DNA from: Rhodospirillaceae bacterium
GTDB lineage: Bacteria; Pseudomonadota; Alphaproteobacteria; GCA-2721365
Reading direction: 5' to 3'
Assembly (NCBI GenBank): GCA_002721365.1
Contig: PBKC01000094.1
Span: 1 to 50,276, forward strand
DNA length: 50,276 nt
The notes below the pieces were generated by a model. It searched no databases and was not told where the DNA came from. It worked only from the letters and a program-made list of their open reading frames with translations. Below are positions 1 to 10,200 of the stretch, one piece after another (the first letter of the stretch is position 1; each line of letters begins with the position of its first letter). The translations under genes were made by a program, and so were the position numbers.

Positions 1-67
1 CTCCTCACGATCCGCCGCACCAAGGCGCAAACCCAACCGCGCCTCACGCAAGCGGTACCCCCATCCC

Positions 68-144
<77 letters not shown>

Positions 145-150
145 AATAAA

Positions 151-180
151 AGCCCGCTATTCCATAAGAATGGCGGGCTT
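151..180. terminator. Intrinsic terminator after tRNA-fMet
   Basis: AGCCCGCTATTC pairs with GAATGGCGGGCT over 12 positions, with one T-G wobble and a 5-nt loop. A-rich sequence precedes the stem and TT follows it. It ends the tRNA transcript. It may also work from the minus strand for the MacB-type operon ending at 248, because the A-rich left flank reads as a T-rich tail on that strand. Confidence 0.75.
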
Positions 181-247
181 CAATGCGTCTGGACGCCTGA
201 CGCTTCCGAGCGAACTTGGAAGCAATTTGGAAGCCACCCGGATTTCC

Positions 248-1450
248 CTACTCATGCCGCAATGCCTCGATCGGGTCGAGGCGGGCGGCGCGGCGGGCGG
301 GGAAGTAGCCGAAGATCACGCCGATGGCGGCCGAGAAGGTGAAGGACAGCAGGTTGATCGTCGGGTCGAACAGGTAGGGCATCTGCATGACGTTCGACAG
401 CGCGATGGAGGCGGTCGTCGCCAGGAGTATGCCGATCAGCCCGCCCAGGCTGGACAGGACGACCGCTTCAATCAGGAACTGAAGAAGTACCTCGCGTTCC
501 AGCGCGCCGATCGCCAGCCGGATGCCGATCTCGCGGGTGCGCTCGGTCACCGAGACCAGCATGATGTTCATGATCCCGATGCCGCCGACCAGGAGGCTGA
601 CGGCGGCGACCGCGCCCAGCAGCATCGTCAGGATCTTCGTCGTCGCGGTCAGGGTCTCGGCGATCTGGCGGGTATCCATCACGCGGAAGTCGTCGTCTTC
701 GGCCTCGGAGATGTTCCGCCGCTCGCGGAGCAGCAGAGTGAGCTGTTCCTTGACCGCGTCGATGGAGGCGCCCTGGCGGACCGAGATCATCAGGCGGCTG
801 ATGTCCTGATTGCCGGCGAGGCGACGCTGCACGGCGCGCAAGGGCATGACCACGGTGTCGTCCTGGTCGCTACCCATGGCCGACTGGCCCTTGGCCTTCA
901 GGAGGCCGATGACGTCGCAGGAGAACTGCTTGATGCGGATCGGCGCGCCGATCGGGCTCTGCCCGCCGAACAGCTTCTCGCGCACCGTCTGGCCGATGAC
1001 GCAGACGGCCTTGCCGGCGCGGAGCTCGGCGTCGGTGAAGGTGCGGCCATCGGCCAGCGTCCAGTTTCCTGCCTCGAAGTAGTCGTCGTTGGTGCCGACG
1101 ACGGAGGTCGACCAGTTCTCGGCCTGAAAGACGGCCGTCGCCGATTTGATGACCACCGGCGCGATCAGGCTGGCGGCGGCGATCTGGCCCCGGATCGCCT
1201 CGACGTCACGGCTCTTGAAGTCGGGGGCTCCCGCGGAACCGGGACCGAAACGCTGACCCGGCAGCACCATCAGCAGGTTGCTGCCCATGCTGGCAATCTG
1301 GTCGGAGACCGATCGCGTGGCGCCGTTGCCGAGCGTCACCATGGTGACGACGGCGGCGACGCCGATCACGATCCCGAGGATCGTGAGGAAGGAGCGCATG
1401 ACGTTGCGGCGGATGGCGCGGAGCGCGAGCAGCAGCGTGTTCCAGACCAT
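248..1450 (-). CDS. MacB-like ABC transporter permease (FtsX family)
   Basis: A 400-residue inner-membrane permease of the MacB/FtsX type. One transmembrane segment lies at about residues 20-42. A large periplasmic MacB_PCD-type domain follows (about 45-235), containing the conserved stretch SVVGTNDDYFEAGNW. Three C-terminal transmembrane segments carry the FtsX signature GIGIMNIMLVSVTERTREIGIR at about 290-312. Unlike E. coli MacB, the ATPase is encoded separately by the preceding gene. The start codon ATG shares one base with that gene's TGA (TGATG), so translation is probably coupled. Known members extrude macrolides, lipopeptides or other envelope-active substrates by mechanotransmission. 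The substrate here cannot be read from the sequence. It is the last gene of a five-gene minus-strand operon. Confidence 0.93.
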   Translation of the reverse strand: MVWNTLLLALRAIRRNVMRSFLTILGIVIGVAAVVTMVTLGNGATRSVSDQIASMGSNLLMVLPGQRFGPGSAGAPDFKSRDVEAIRGQIAAASLIAPVVIKSATAVFQAENWSTSVVGTNDDYFEAGNWTLADGRTFTDAELRAGKAVCVIGQTVREKLFGGQSPIGAPIRIKQFSCDVIGLLKAKGQSAMGSDQDDTVVMPLRAVQRRLAGNQDISRLMISVRQGASIDAVKEQLTLLLRERRNISEAEDDDFRVMDTRQIAETLTATTKILTMLLGAVAAVSLLVGGIGIMNIMLVSVTERTREIGIRLAIGALEREVLLQFLIEAVVLSSLGGLIGILLATTASIALSNVMQMPYLFDPTINLLSFTFSAAIGVIFGYFPARRAARLDPIEALRHE

Positions 1451-2160
1451 CAGGCCGCCTCGCCGTTACGTTCGTCGCGATCGACCCGGCCATCGACGAA
1501 ATGAATGACCCGCTTCGCGAAGGCCGCCATGTCCGGCTCATGCGTGACCATGAGGACCGTGATGCCGCGCTCGCGGTTGAGGGCGCCGATGAGTTCCATG
1601 ATCTCGAAGCTGGTCCGCGTATCGAGGTTGCCGGTGGGCTCGTCGGCCAGCAGGACGGTCGGTTCGGTGACGATCGCGCGGGCGATGGCGACACGCTGCT
1701 GCTGTCCGCCGGACAGCTCGTTCGGCGTGTGGTCTTCCCATCCGCCAAGGCCGACCTGTTCCAGGGCCGACCGCGCCGCCGCGTGTCGCGCCGCGGCGGG
1801 CTGGCGGCGATAGATGAGCGGCAGTTCGACGTTCTCCAGGGCGCTGGTCCGGGCCAGCAGGTTGAAGCCCTGGAATACGAAGCCGAGAAAATGCCGCCTC
1901 AGGAGAGCCCGCTCGTCGCGTGACAGGCGCTCGACATGGACACCCTGGAATTCGTAGCTGCCGCTCGTGGGCGTATCCAGGCAGCCGATGACGTTCATCG
2001 CGGTGGACTTGCCTGAGCCGCTCGGTCCCATCACCGCCGCGAACTCACCGGCCTCGATTTCCAGGTCGATCCCTTTGAGGGCCTGGAACGCCGCCTGCCC
2101 CGACCCGTAGGTCTTGGTGAGGTCGCGGAGGCGAATGATGGCCGCGTCGCCCATCGTCAT
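1450..2160 (-). CDS. ABC transporter ATP-binding subunit (MacB/LolD type)
   Basis: A 236-residue stand-alone nucleotide-binding protein. Walker A is GPSGSGKST at about 45-53, the Q-loop region is [20 protein letters not shown], the ABC signature is [14 protein letters not shown], Walker B is [12 protein letters not shown], and the H-loop is VMVTHEP. The pattern NLDTRTS after Walker B and the length match the LolD/MacB exporter ATPases. It should form a dimer under two copies of the downstream permease. Its ATG overlaps the adaptor's TGA by four bases (ATGA), and its own TGA overlaps the permease start. Confidence 0.96.
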   Translation of the reverse strand: MTMGDAAIIRLRDLTKTYGSGQAAFQALKGIDLEIEAGEFAAVMGPSGSGKSTAMNVIGCLDTPTSGSYEFQGVHVERLSRDERALLRRHFLGFVFQGFNLLARTSALENVELPLIYRRQPAAARHAAARSALEQVGLGGWEDHTPNELSGGQQQRVAIARAIVTEPTVLLADEPTGNLDTRTSFEIMELIGALNRERGITVLMVTHEPDMAAFAKRVIHFVDGRVDRDERNGEAA

Positions 2161-3485
2161 TCGCCTGCGGTTTCGGTGATGACTTCGTCACCCTCCTTGA
2201 GGTCGCCGCCGGTGATCTCGGTCACGAGTCCGTTGGTCGCGCCCGTCGTCACCTGGACCGGTGACGCGTCTCCGCCGCGCAGGACCCAGATCTGCTTGGT
2301 GCCGTCGGCCGCTGCCGCCGTGGGTTTCGGCTTCCGCGCGCTCATCGGGGGGCGGGGCATCAGCGAGCCGATCAGACCGCGGCCGGACCGGCGCGCTTCC
2401 GTGTTCGACGACGGGCTGAAACGCAACGCGGCATTCGGCACCAGCAACGCTTCGTCGCGCGTCACGGTGGTGATCTCGGCGGTGGCTGTCATGCCGGGGC
2501 GGAGGCTGAGGTCGTCGTTCGCCACCTGAAGAACGGCCGGGTAGGATATGACGCCGTCATCGTCGGTGGCGTTGAACCCGACCCGGCTGATGACGGCCTC
2601 GTAACGTCGGTCGGGCCACGCGTCGACCGTGAAGCTGGCCGGGAGGCCGGCCTTCACCTGACCGACATCGGCCTCGTCGACGTCCACCTTCAGTTCCATC
2701 TTGGACAGGTCTTCGGCAAGGCTGAACAGCGTCACGGCCTGCAGCGACGCGGCCACCGCCTGGCCGGGGTCGACGGCGCGCTCCAGCACCACACCGTCGA
2801 TCGGCGACTTGATCCGCGCCTTGTCGAGGCTGGTTTCATTGCTGTGAAGCGTGGCCCTGGCTTCGGCGACGCTGGCCTGAGCGCTGGCGACGGTGGCCTT
2901 GGCCCGCGCGAGCTCGCCCTCGGCGGTCTCCATCTCCGTCTTCGACGGAACCTTGCCGCCGGAAAGGGTTGCGACTTCGCGAAAACGCGACAGTTTCGCC
3001 TGGGCTTCGGTGACGGTCGCCTGGGCCTGCTGCAAGCCGGCCTCGGCAACCGCGACCGCCGCCGTCGACTTGGCGACCGAATCCTCGAAGGACGACAGGT
3101 CGAGCTCGGCGAGAACCTGGCCCTTGGCGACATGGTCGTCGTCGTCGACATAGACGGCGGCGATGGTGCCGGAAAGCTCGCTGCCGACGTCCACCTGATT
3201 GGTGGGTTCGAGATTGCCGGTGGCCGTGACCTTGACGACCAGCGAGCCTCGCGTCGCGGGAACGGTGACGTATCGGGGGGCCTCGGACTCGTTGGTCCCG
3301 CCGGACGTGACGTACCAGCCGACCGCAAGCACGATCAGCCCGAGCGCGATCAGCCACCACCATCGGCGCGTATGGTTGCCGCGTTTGTGCTCCGACAGCA
3401 GGCCTTCCAGGCCGCCATCGGACTTAGCCGCAATGGGTTCGTTCGTATCGTTCACGCATCGTTTCCGAAAAGCATCCGTTACCAT
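2157..3485 (-). CDS. MacA-like periplasmic adaptor (HlyD/RND-MFP family)
   Basis: A 442-residue membrane fusion protein. A cytoplasmic N-terminus of about 42 residues precedes one anchor helix (WWWLIALGLIVLAVGWYV). Then come the first half of a biotinyl-lipoyl domain (VTATGNLEPTNQVDVGSE), an Ala/Glu-rich alpha-hairpin at about 135-225, the second lipoyl half and a beta-barrel domain. It should link the MacB-like permease to an outer-membrane channel. The C-terminal third contains a Pro/Arg/Lys-rich insertion around residues 355-395 (near MPRPPMSARKPKPTAAA), which is unusual for MacA. The ATG at 3485 overlaps the end of the NodT gene. A GTG ten codons later is an alternative start. Confidence 0.92.
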   Translation of the reverse strand: MVTDAFRKRCVNDTNEPIAAKSDGGLEGLLSEHKRGNHTRRWWWLIALGLIVLAVGWYVTSGGTNESEAPRYVTVPATRGSLVVKVTATGNLEPTNQVDVGSELSGTIAAVYVDDDDHVAKGQVLAELDLSSFEDSVAKSTAAVAVAEAGLQQAQATVTEAQAKLSRFREVATLSGGKVPSKTEMETAEGELARAKATVASAQASVAEARATLHSNETSLDKARIKSPIDGVVLERAVDPGQAVAASLQAVTLFSLAEDLSKMELKVDVDEADVGQVKAGLPASFTVDAWPDRRYEAVISRVGFNATDDDGVISYPAVLQVANDDLSLRPGMTATAEITTVTRDEALLVPNAALRFSPSSNTEARRSGRGLIGSLMPRPPMSARKPKPTAAAADGTKQIWVLRGGDASPVQVTTGATNGLVTEITGGDLKEGDEVITETAGE

Positions 3486-4909
3486 CCGCCGCCGAGCGCC
3501 TTGTAGAGCTGGGCCTGGGCCGTAGCGAGATCGCCGACGCTGCTGGTCAGCTCGTCTTCCGTCGAGCGAAGCGTGCGCTGGCTGTCCAGCACCGTCAGGA
3601 AATCAATCAGTCCGGTGGCGTATTGCTGCTCGGCGAGCTGCACCGTGTCGCGAGCCGTTGTGGCGGCCTGGATCAAGCGTCGCAGCCGTTCGCTGGCGTT
3701 GCCCACGCCGACGAGGGCGTTCTCCACGTCTTCCAGGGCGGTCTTGACCGCCGCCTGGTAGGCGATCCGGGCCTGTTCGAGCTGTGCGTCGGCGATCTCG
3801 ATATTGGCGCTGATGCGGCCGGCATCGAAGATCGGCGCGGTCACCGAGGCGAGCAGCGAATAGATGCCCGCGCCGCTGTTGTCGAGTGCCGTTACGGTCA
3901 GCGCTTCCAGTCCGATCGAGCCGGAAAGCTTGAAGCTGGGATAGCGTGCCGCCTCCGCTTCTCCCAGCCGGGCGGTCTGCGCCGCCAACCTGCGTTCGGC
4001 GGCGCGGACGTCGGGGCGTTGGCGCAGGGTGTCGGCCGGGATGCCGATCGCCGCCTGCTCCCTCAACAGCGGGATATTCTCGGTGGTGGCCAGTCTCGAT
4101 TGAAGGGCGCCCGGCGTGCGGTCCAGCAGGACGGCGATCCGGTTGCGTGCCTGGGATATCACCGTACGCAGTCCGGGCAGGGCTGCGCGGGTGCTTTCCA
4201 CCTCGGTGCGGGCCTGCGCGACGTCGAGTTCTGAGACCAGGCCCGCCTGCTGCCGCCAGCGCGCCAAGTCATAGGTTTCGCTCAGCGAATCGAGATTGGC
4301 TTCGGCGATCGCGAGCCGCTTCTCCGTCGTGCGCAGCTCGATGTAGTTGGTCACCAGCTCGGCGATCAGCGACACCTGGACGTCGTGTAGGTTCTCGACA
4401 CTGGCGCCGACATCCGCGTCCGCCGCCTCGATGCCGCGCCGCGTGCCGCCGAAAATATCCGCTTCCCAACTCGCGTCGAAGCCGGCGCTGTACAGGTTGC
4501 GCACCGCGCCGGCGCCGCTTTGGGCGCTGGACTTGTTGCGTGACGCCGACGTGGAGACGTCCACCGAGGGACCGAGTTGGGCTCCGGCCAGCTTTCGTTG
4601 CGCCCGCGCTTCCCGCAGTTGTGCCTGGGCGGTGGCGAGATCGAGATTGGCCGCCAACGCGTCGGTCACCAGACCGTCCAGCACCGGATCGTTGAACTGC
4701 CGCCACCAAGCCGCGAGTACCGCCGGGTCCTGTGCCGGGGCGTTGGCTTGGGTGGACCATCGGGCCGATGCGTCGATCGCTGGGGGTCGGTAGTCGGGTC
4801 CCACCGGGGCGCAGCCCGACGCCGCGAGGGCAACCAGCATGACGGCAAAGTAAGCGGTCGCCCTCGGCTGCACCTCATGCTGCGGTGGTGGGTGTGGCGG
4901 GCGCTTCAC
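3479..4909 (-). CDS. NodT/OprM-type outer membrane efflux lipoprotein
   Basis: A TolC-superfamily channel of 476 residues, counted from a GTG at 4909. That GTG overlaps the TetR stop (GTGA) and puts a normal lipoprotein signal at the N-terminus, with lipobox LAASGC and acylated Cys at about residue 34, followed by APVGPDYRPP, the classic NodT start. The rest contains two repeats of the outer-membrane efflux protein fold with long Ala/Leu/Gln-rich helices (LREARAQRKLAGAQLGPSV; LAEQQYATGLIDFLTVLDSQ). A longer open frame reaches up to 5182 but lies inside the TetR gene and lacks a signal. With the adaptor and ABC pair it completes a tripartite exporter encoded in one operon. Confidence 0.93.
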   Translation of the reverse strand: MKRPPHPPPQHEVQPRATAYFAVMLVALAASGCAPVGPDYRPPAIDASARWSTQANAPAQDPAVLAAWWRQFNDPVLDGLVTDALAANLDLATAQAQLREARAQRKLAGAQLGPSVDVSTSASRNKSSAQSGAGAVRNLYSAGFDASWEADIFGGTRRGIEAADADVGASVENLHDVQVSLIAELVTNYIELRTTEKRLAIAEANLDSLSETYDLARWRQQAGLVSELDVAQARTEVESTRAALPGLRTVISQARNRIAVLLDRTPGALQSRLATTENIPLLREQAAIGIPADTLRQRPDVRAAERRLAAQTARLGEAEAARYPSFKLSGSIGLEALTVTALDNSGAGIYSLLASVTAPIFDAGRISANIEIADAQLEQARIAYQAAVKTALEDVENALVGVGNASERLRRLIQAATTARDTVQLAEQQYATGLIDFLTVLDSQRTLRSTEDELTSSVGDLATAQAQLYKALGGGW

Positions 4910-5580
4910 GGCGTATCCGTGTCCATTCCCGAAGGCCGGGCGGAATGGTGTGGCGACGATGATGTCGCCCGAATCAGTCGATCGAAAGCCAGCCGGACCA
5001 GGTGTTCGGCGCGGTCCGCACCCGCCTTGGGATCGATGCTGGCCTGAGTCCCCAGAATGACCGCCCCGCAGAGGCTTGCGTGAAGCAATGCGAGGTCGTC
5101 TTCGGAGACATCCGGCAGCCCCGGCTGCGCGAAGATCTCGCCCAGCTGCTTCAGCAACTCGGCATCGAATTCGACCAGCCATCCGCGAAGGGAAGGCGCT
5201 TCGTCGACGGCGTTCAGGAGGGCCAGCATCAGCCGCGGAAGGATCGTCGTGCGCGCGCCCTGGGCGAAATGCTCCCGGACGTCCTCGATCGTGACCGTCC
5301 GCCCGCTCTCGGCCAGAATTTCCGCCCCCATGGCCTTCTTCATCTCGGCGTGGGCAACTTCCATCAGCGCCTTGACCAGATCCTTCCGCGTCGGGAAGTA
5401 GTAGGTGAGGTGGCTTTGGCGCAAACCGGCGGCGGCGGCGACCCGCGCCTGGCGCAGCCCCTGGATGCCCTCCTCCTGCACGATGTTCATGGCGGCGGCC
5501 AGCAGGCGTTCGCGTACCGGCAAAGCGTTCGCGGGTCCCGCGCCGGATGATGATCGTCGTCTACTGGAAACCTGGGGCAT
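4906..5580 (-). CDS. TetR-family transcriptional regulator of the MacAB-NodT operon
   Basis: A 224-residue regulator. The N-terminal helix-turn-helix lies at about 22-70: VRERLLAAAMNIVQEEGIQG, then VAAAAGLRQSHLTYYFPTRKDL. The Tyr-Tyr-Phe-x-x-Lys pattern is typical of TetR recognition helices. The C-terminal domain (about 75-215) is the ligand and dimer domain and fits no specific subfamily that I recognise. It is the first gene of the operon, its stop overlapping the NodT start, so it is probably autoregulated. Two palindromes lie 13 and 42 bp upstream of its ATG. It most likely acts as a repressor released by an exported compound. Confidence 0.92.
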   Translation of the reverse strand: MPQVSSRRRSSSGAGPANALPVRERLLAAAMNIVQEEGIQGLRQARVAAAAGLRQSHLTYYFPTRKDLVKALMEVAHAEMKKAMGAEILAESGRTVTIEDVREHFAQGARTTILPRLMLALLNAVDEAPSLRGWLVEFDAELLKQLGEIFAQPGLPDVSEDDLALLHASLCGAVILGTQASIDPKAGADRAEHLVRLAFDRLIRATSSSPHHSARPSGMDTDTP

Positions 5581-5592
5581 CGGAGCCTCGGT

Positions 5593-5637
5593 TTGGTTGT
5601 TCGACCAAGATATGGGTTCGACTGGTCGAATGACCAG
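5593..5637 (-). promoter_or_regulatory. Promoter and two 16-bp operators of the TetR-NodT-MacAB operon
   Basis: Two 16-bp dyads fit one consensus. 5593-5608 reads TTGGTTGTTCGACCAA and 5622-5637 reads CTGGTCGAATGACCAG, so both are YTGGTYGWWYGACCAR, with centres 29 bp apart. On the minus strand a -10-like TATCTT (5607-5612) touches the proximal dyad. The distal dyad covers the matching -35 position (TGGTCA). A dimeric TetR protein bound to either site would block RNA polymerase. The adjacent TetR gene is the obvious ligand, by inference. Confidence 0.7.
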
Positions 5638-5804
5638 GGACCGACCGGGGGGAGGATGGTCCCGCGTTCGTAATGGGGGCAGCCCATCGCTCGCGGCCCT
5701 CTCCCGTCGCTAGGGGTGGTCTTCCGTTGCTTCAGAACGATCTTCTTGGTCACTGAGCGGACGAAATCCGCCCGGGTGGCTTATGTTGCGCTGCGGCGTC
5801 GTGC

Positions 5805-5857
5805 TTGACAGGTCTCGGTGCCGGGCGTAATGACAGCCATTGTCAACAGTCGTTGAC
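5805..5857 (+). promoter_or_regulatory. Promoter and operator of the AcrAB-type pump operon
   Basis: A perfect -35 TTGACA (5805-5810) is followed 17 bp later by a weak -10-like TAATGA (5828-5833). Two adjoining dyads sit directly on and after it: TGACA-GCCAT-TGTCA (5831-5845) and GTCAAC-AGTC-GTTGAC (5842-5857). The second dyad recurs as GTCAAC-CGCT-GTTGAG upstream of the TetR-family gene at 10376-10981. The arrangement fits repression of the pump by that regulator. The rest of the 391-bp intergenic region, from 5638 to the pump start at 5972, shows no further gene. Confidence 0.65.
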
Positions 5858-5971
5858 TTTCCGCCAGGTCCTTGGAGCCACCGACGAACGGAACGCCTTC
5901 AAAGATTTCGTGCGGCAGGCGCGCCGGCGGCGCGACGGTCTGCGTCATCGAACGGATAGAACGGGCAGTTC

Positions 5972-7213
5972 ATGAACCATCCTTTCCTTCGCAGCTTCGG
6001 GTTTGCCGTGGCCTTGTCGGTCGCGGTCGCCGGTAGCGCCCTTGCGCAGGCGCCTGGGGGCGAACAGCCGCCGACGCCGGTGACCGTGGTGACGCTCCAG
6101 GCCCGGGATGTGACCCTGACGGCCACCCTGCCCGGACGTGTCGTCGCCTCGGCCGTCGCCGAGATCAGGCCGCAGGTCGACGGCATCATCGTCGAGCGGT
6201 TGTTCGAGGAAGGCGGCCATGTATCGGTCGGCGACCCGATGTACCGGATCGATGCGGACAGCTACGAGGCCCAGGTGGCTGCGGCGAAGGCCCATGTCGC
6301 GCAGGCCCGGGCGCAGCTCGAGGCATCGACCAAGGAGGCCGAGCGCGCCAAGGAGCTGATCGGGCGCGGGGTGACGACCGAGCAGCGGCTGGAGACGGCG
6401 TCCGCCGCGCGCGACACCGATCGGGCTGCCTTGCAGGTCGCCCTGGCCGAACTTCAGGCGGCGGAGATCAATCTGGAGCGCACGACGATCAAGGCACCGC
6501 TTGCCGGCGTCGTCGGCCGCTCGCTCACCACCCAGGGCGCGCTCGCCATCGCCGGCCAGGCGACGCCGCTGGCGGTGATCCGCAAGCTCGATCCGGTGCT
6601 GGTCGACGTCACCCAGTCGGCGGCCGAGCTGCTGGAATGGCGCCGAGGCCAGACGCGAGAAAGGCTCGCCGGTGCGGATACGGCGGTCACTCTGACTCTC
6701 GCCGATGGCACCGTGTTTCCCCATAAAGGCGAAATGACGGCCGCCGAGCCGCATGTCGACGAACTGACCGGCGTGGTCACGCTGCGTATGCAGTTCGCCA
6801 ATCCCGAAGAGCTGTTGCTACCCGGCATGTACGTGCAGGTGGAGATGCCCCAGCGTGCCGTCCAGAATGTCGTGCTGGCGCCACAGCAGGGGGTGTCGCG
6901 GGATCGGCGTGGCCGGCCGATCGCCTATGTGGTCAATGCCGACGACGTCGTCGAGCAGCGCCAGCTCACCATCGCCCAGGCGCGCGGTGCCTATTGGATC
7001 GTCACTAAAGGGCTCGGCGACGGCGATCGCCTGATCGTCGAGGGTCTGCAGAAGATCGCGCCGCAGATGAAGGTCGCGCCCGAGGAACAGGCGCGACCCG
7101 AGGCGAAGCCGGCCGAGGACCAGTCGGCGGAGGCGACCCCGGCGTCGGATGGTGCAGCCGCCGATCCGACTGCCGCCGGTTCGACCACTCCAGATTCGAC
7201 CACCGGCGACTGA
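5972..7213 (+). CDS. RND efflux periplasmic adaptor (AcrA/MexA family)
   Basis: A 413-residue membrane fusion protein. It has a cleavable Sec signal (FAVALSVAVAGSALAQ, residues 10-25) and no lipobox Cys, so it is probably periplasmic and soluble, unlike E. coli AcrA. The order is lipoyl domain (LPGRVVASAVAEIRPQVDG), short alpha-hairpin (AAKAHVAQARAQLEASTKEAERAKELI), lipoyl return (TTIKAPLAGVVGRSL), beta-barrel and membrane-proximal domain (LLPGMYVQVEMP). The last 40 residues are a low-complexity Ala/Pro/Asp/Thr tail, which is longer than usual. The pump gene follows after 9 bp. The chosen ATG gives the complete signal peptide. Confidence 0.95.
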   Translation: MNHPFLRSFGFAVALSVAVAGSALAQAPGGEQPPTPVTVVTLQARDVTLTATLPGRVVASAVAEIRPQVDGIIVERLFEEGGHVSVGDPMYRIDADSYEAQVAAAKAHVAQARAQLEASTKEAERAKELIGRGVTTEQRLETASAARDTDRAALQVALAELQAAEINLERTTIKAPLAGVVGRSLTTQGALAIAGQATPLAVIRKLDPVLVDVTQSAAELLEWRRGQTRERLAGADTAVTLTLADGTVFPHKGEMTAAEPHVDELTGVVTLRMQFANPEELLLPGMYVQVEMPQRAVQNVVLAPQQGVSRDRRGRPIAYVVNADDVVEQRQLTIAQARGAYWIVTKGLGDGDRLIVEGLQKIAPQMKVAPEEQARPEAKPAEDQSAEATPASDGAAADPTAAGSTTPDSTTGD

Positions 7214-7222
7214 GCGGCCGTC

Positions 7223-10200
7223 ATGCCTCGTTTCTTCATCGACCGACCGGTCTTCGCCTGGGTCCTCTCGATCCTGATCATGGGGATCGGCGTCCTGTCG
7301 ATCATGGTTCTGCCCATCGCGCAGTACCCGGAGATCGCGCCGCCATCGGTGACCGTCACCGCGACCTATCCCGGGGCCTCGGCCGAGACCATCGCTAACA
7401 CGGTCACCCAAGTCATCGAGCAGCAGATGACCGGGCTCGACGGCATGCGCTACATCAGCTCGAACTCGACCTCGGCCGGGCGCGCCGAGCTGACCATCAC
7501 CTTCGAGACCGGCACCGACCCCGACATCGCCCAGGTGCAGGTCCAGAACAAGCTGGCGCAGGCGACGCCGCTTCTGCCCGAACCGGTCCAGCGCCAGGGC
7601 GTGACGGTACGGAAGTCGTCGGCCGGCTTCCTGATGGTGATTGCGCTGATCTCGGAGGACGGTTCGCTCAACCAGGTCGACCTTGCCGACTATATGAGCT
7701 CGAACCTCGTCGACGAGTTCAGCCGGATCGAAGGCGTCGGCGAGGTCCAGGTCTTCGGGTCGCAATACGCGATGCGGATCTGGCTCGATCCTTCGAAGCT
7801 CGCCGCTTTCGAGGTGTCGCCGTCCGAGGTCGTGGCGGCGGTCGCGGCGGAGAACGCGCAGATTTCGGCCGGCGCCTTCGGCGACCTGCCGGCGGTGGAG
7901 AACCAGCAGCTCAACGCGACGATCACCGCGCAGTCCCTCTTGCAGACGCCGCAGGACTTCGAGCAGATCGTGCTGCGGGCCGAGACCGACGGCGGGCTGG
8001 TGCTGCTGAAGGACGTCGCCCGCATCGAGATCGGCGCCGAAACCTATCAGACCATCGCCCGCTACAATCGCCAGCCGGCGGCGGGCATGGCGATCCGGCT
8101 GGCCTCCGGGGCCAATGCGCTGGACACCGCCGAGGCAGTGCGGGCTCGGATCGAGGAATTCTCCGCTTTCTTCCCTGAAGGCGTCACCTACACCATCCCC
8201 TACGACACCACGCCGTTCGTGAGAATCTCCATCGACGAGGTTGTTCGCACCCTCGTCGAGGCGATCGTGCTGGTGTTCCTGGTGATGTTCCTGTTCCTCC
8301 AGAACCTGCGGGCGACGCTGATCCCAACGCTCGCTGTGCCGATCGTCCTGCTCGGCACGTTCGGCGTGCTGGCCACGGCCGGCTTCAGCATCAACACGCT
8401 CACCATGCTGGCGATGGTGCTCGCCATCGGTCTGCTCGTCGACGACGCCATCGTCGTGGTGGAGAACGTCGAGCGGATCATGGCGGAGGAAGGGCTATCG
8501 CCCCGCGAAGCGACGCGGAAGTCGATGAGCCAGATCACCGGCGCCCTGATCGGCATCGCCATGGTGCTGTCGGCGGTGTTCGTGCCGATGGCGTTCTTCG
8601 GCGGATCGACCGGCGTGATCTATCGCCAGTTCGCGATCACCATCGTCTCGGCGATGGCGCTGTCGGTGGTGGTGGCGCTGTCGCTGACGCCCGCTCTGTG
8701 CGCGACGATGTTGAAGAGCCACAGCGCCCATGGGCCCCGGCGCGGCCCGTTCGGCTGGTTCAACCGCGGCTTCGAGGCGAGCCAGAACGGCTATTCCAGG
8801 GGCGTTGGCGGCATCGTGCGCCGGCCGCTGCGCATCGGCGTGATCTATCTGGCGCTGGCGGGCGGGATGGCTTGGCTGTTCATGAACACGCCGACCGGCT
8901 TCCTGCCCGACGAGGACCAGGGGATCATGTTCGTCTTCACCCAGGCCCCGACCGGCGCCACCGCCGGACGGACGCTGGAGGTGATGAAGAAGGTCGAGGA
9001 CCACTTCCTCGACACCGAGAAGGATAACGTCGCGTCGATGTTCACCGTGGTCGGGTTCAGCTTCGCCGGATCGGGCCAGAACATGGCGCTGGGCTTCGTC
9101 CGGCTGAAGGACTGGAGCGAGCGCGAGGGGGCGGGCCAGAGCGTGCAGGCCATCGCCGGCCGAGCCTATGGCGTGCTCGGGCAGATCCGCGACGCGCTGG
9201 TGTTCCCGGTGGTGCCGCCGTCGGTGATCGAGCTCGGCAACGTCAGCGGCTTCGACTTCTACCTTCAGGCGCGCGGCGGCCAGAGTCACGAACAGCTTCT
9301 GGAAGCCCGAAACCAGCTTCTCGGCATGGCGGCGCAAAGCCCGCTGATCGGCTCGGCGAGGCCGAACGGGCTGGAGGACGCGGCGCAGTACAATCTCGAC
9401 ATCGACTGGCGCGCCGCCGGCGCCATGGGGGTCAGCGCCACCGACGTCGAGGGTCTGCTCTCCATCGCTTGGGCCGGCCGCTACGTGAACGACTTCATCA
9501 ACGCCGGCCGCATCAAGCGCGTCTACGTGCAGGGCGAGCCGTCGGCGCGCTCGTCGCCGGAAGACATCGAACGCTGGCGCGTGAAGAACGCCAATGGCGG
9601 GCTGGTGCCGTTCTCGAACTTCGCCAAGGGGCACTGGCGCTATGGCGCCCAGGGGCTCAGCCGCTACAACGGCGTGCCGGCGATGCAGGTCCAGGGAACG
9701 CCCGCCGAAGGCGTCACCACGGGTGAAGCGATGGCGGAGATCGAACGGCTGGCAGCCCAGCTTCCGTCGGGCTTCGACGTCGTCTGGACCGGTCTGTCGC
9801 TGGAGGAACGGGAGTCCGGCGGCCAGGCACCGCTGCTTTATGCCCTGTCGCTCGCCGCTATCTTCCTCAGTCTCGCCGCCCTTTATGAAAGCTGGGCCAT
9901 CCCCTTCGCGGTGATGCTGGCGATGCCGATCGGTGCGCTTGGCGCCCTTCTCGGTGCGTTGTTCGGCGGCTTCGCCAACGACGTCTTCTTCCAGGTCGGG
10001 CTGCTGACCGTGATCGGGCTGACCGGCAAGAACGCCATCCTGATCGTCGAGTTCGCCCGCGATCTCCAGGAGGCGGGTAAGCCCATGCTGGAAGCGGTGG
10101 TCGAGGCGGCTCGGCTCCGCTTCCGGCCGATCATCATGACGTCGGTGGCGTTCTCGCTCGGTGTGTTGCCTCTGGTCCTCAGTACCGGGGCCGGTTCGGC

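Noticed and set aside
170..1504. A 444-codon plus-strand frame over the MacB permease gene
   Set aside because: Antisense shadow of a clear FtsX-family gene.
4910..5182. N-terminal extension of the NodT gene to 5182
   Set aside because: It lies inside the TetR gene. The GTG at 4909 overlaps the TetR stop and yields a proper lipoprotein signal.
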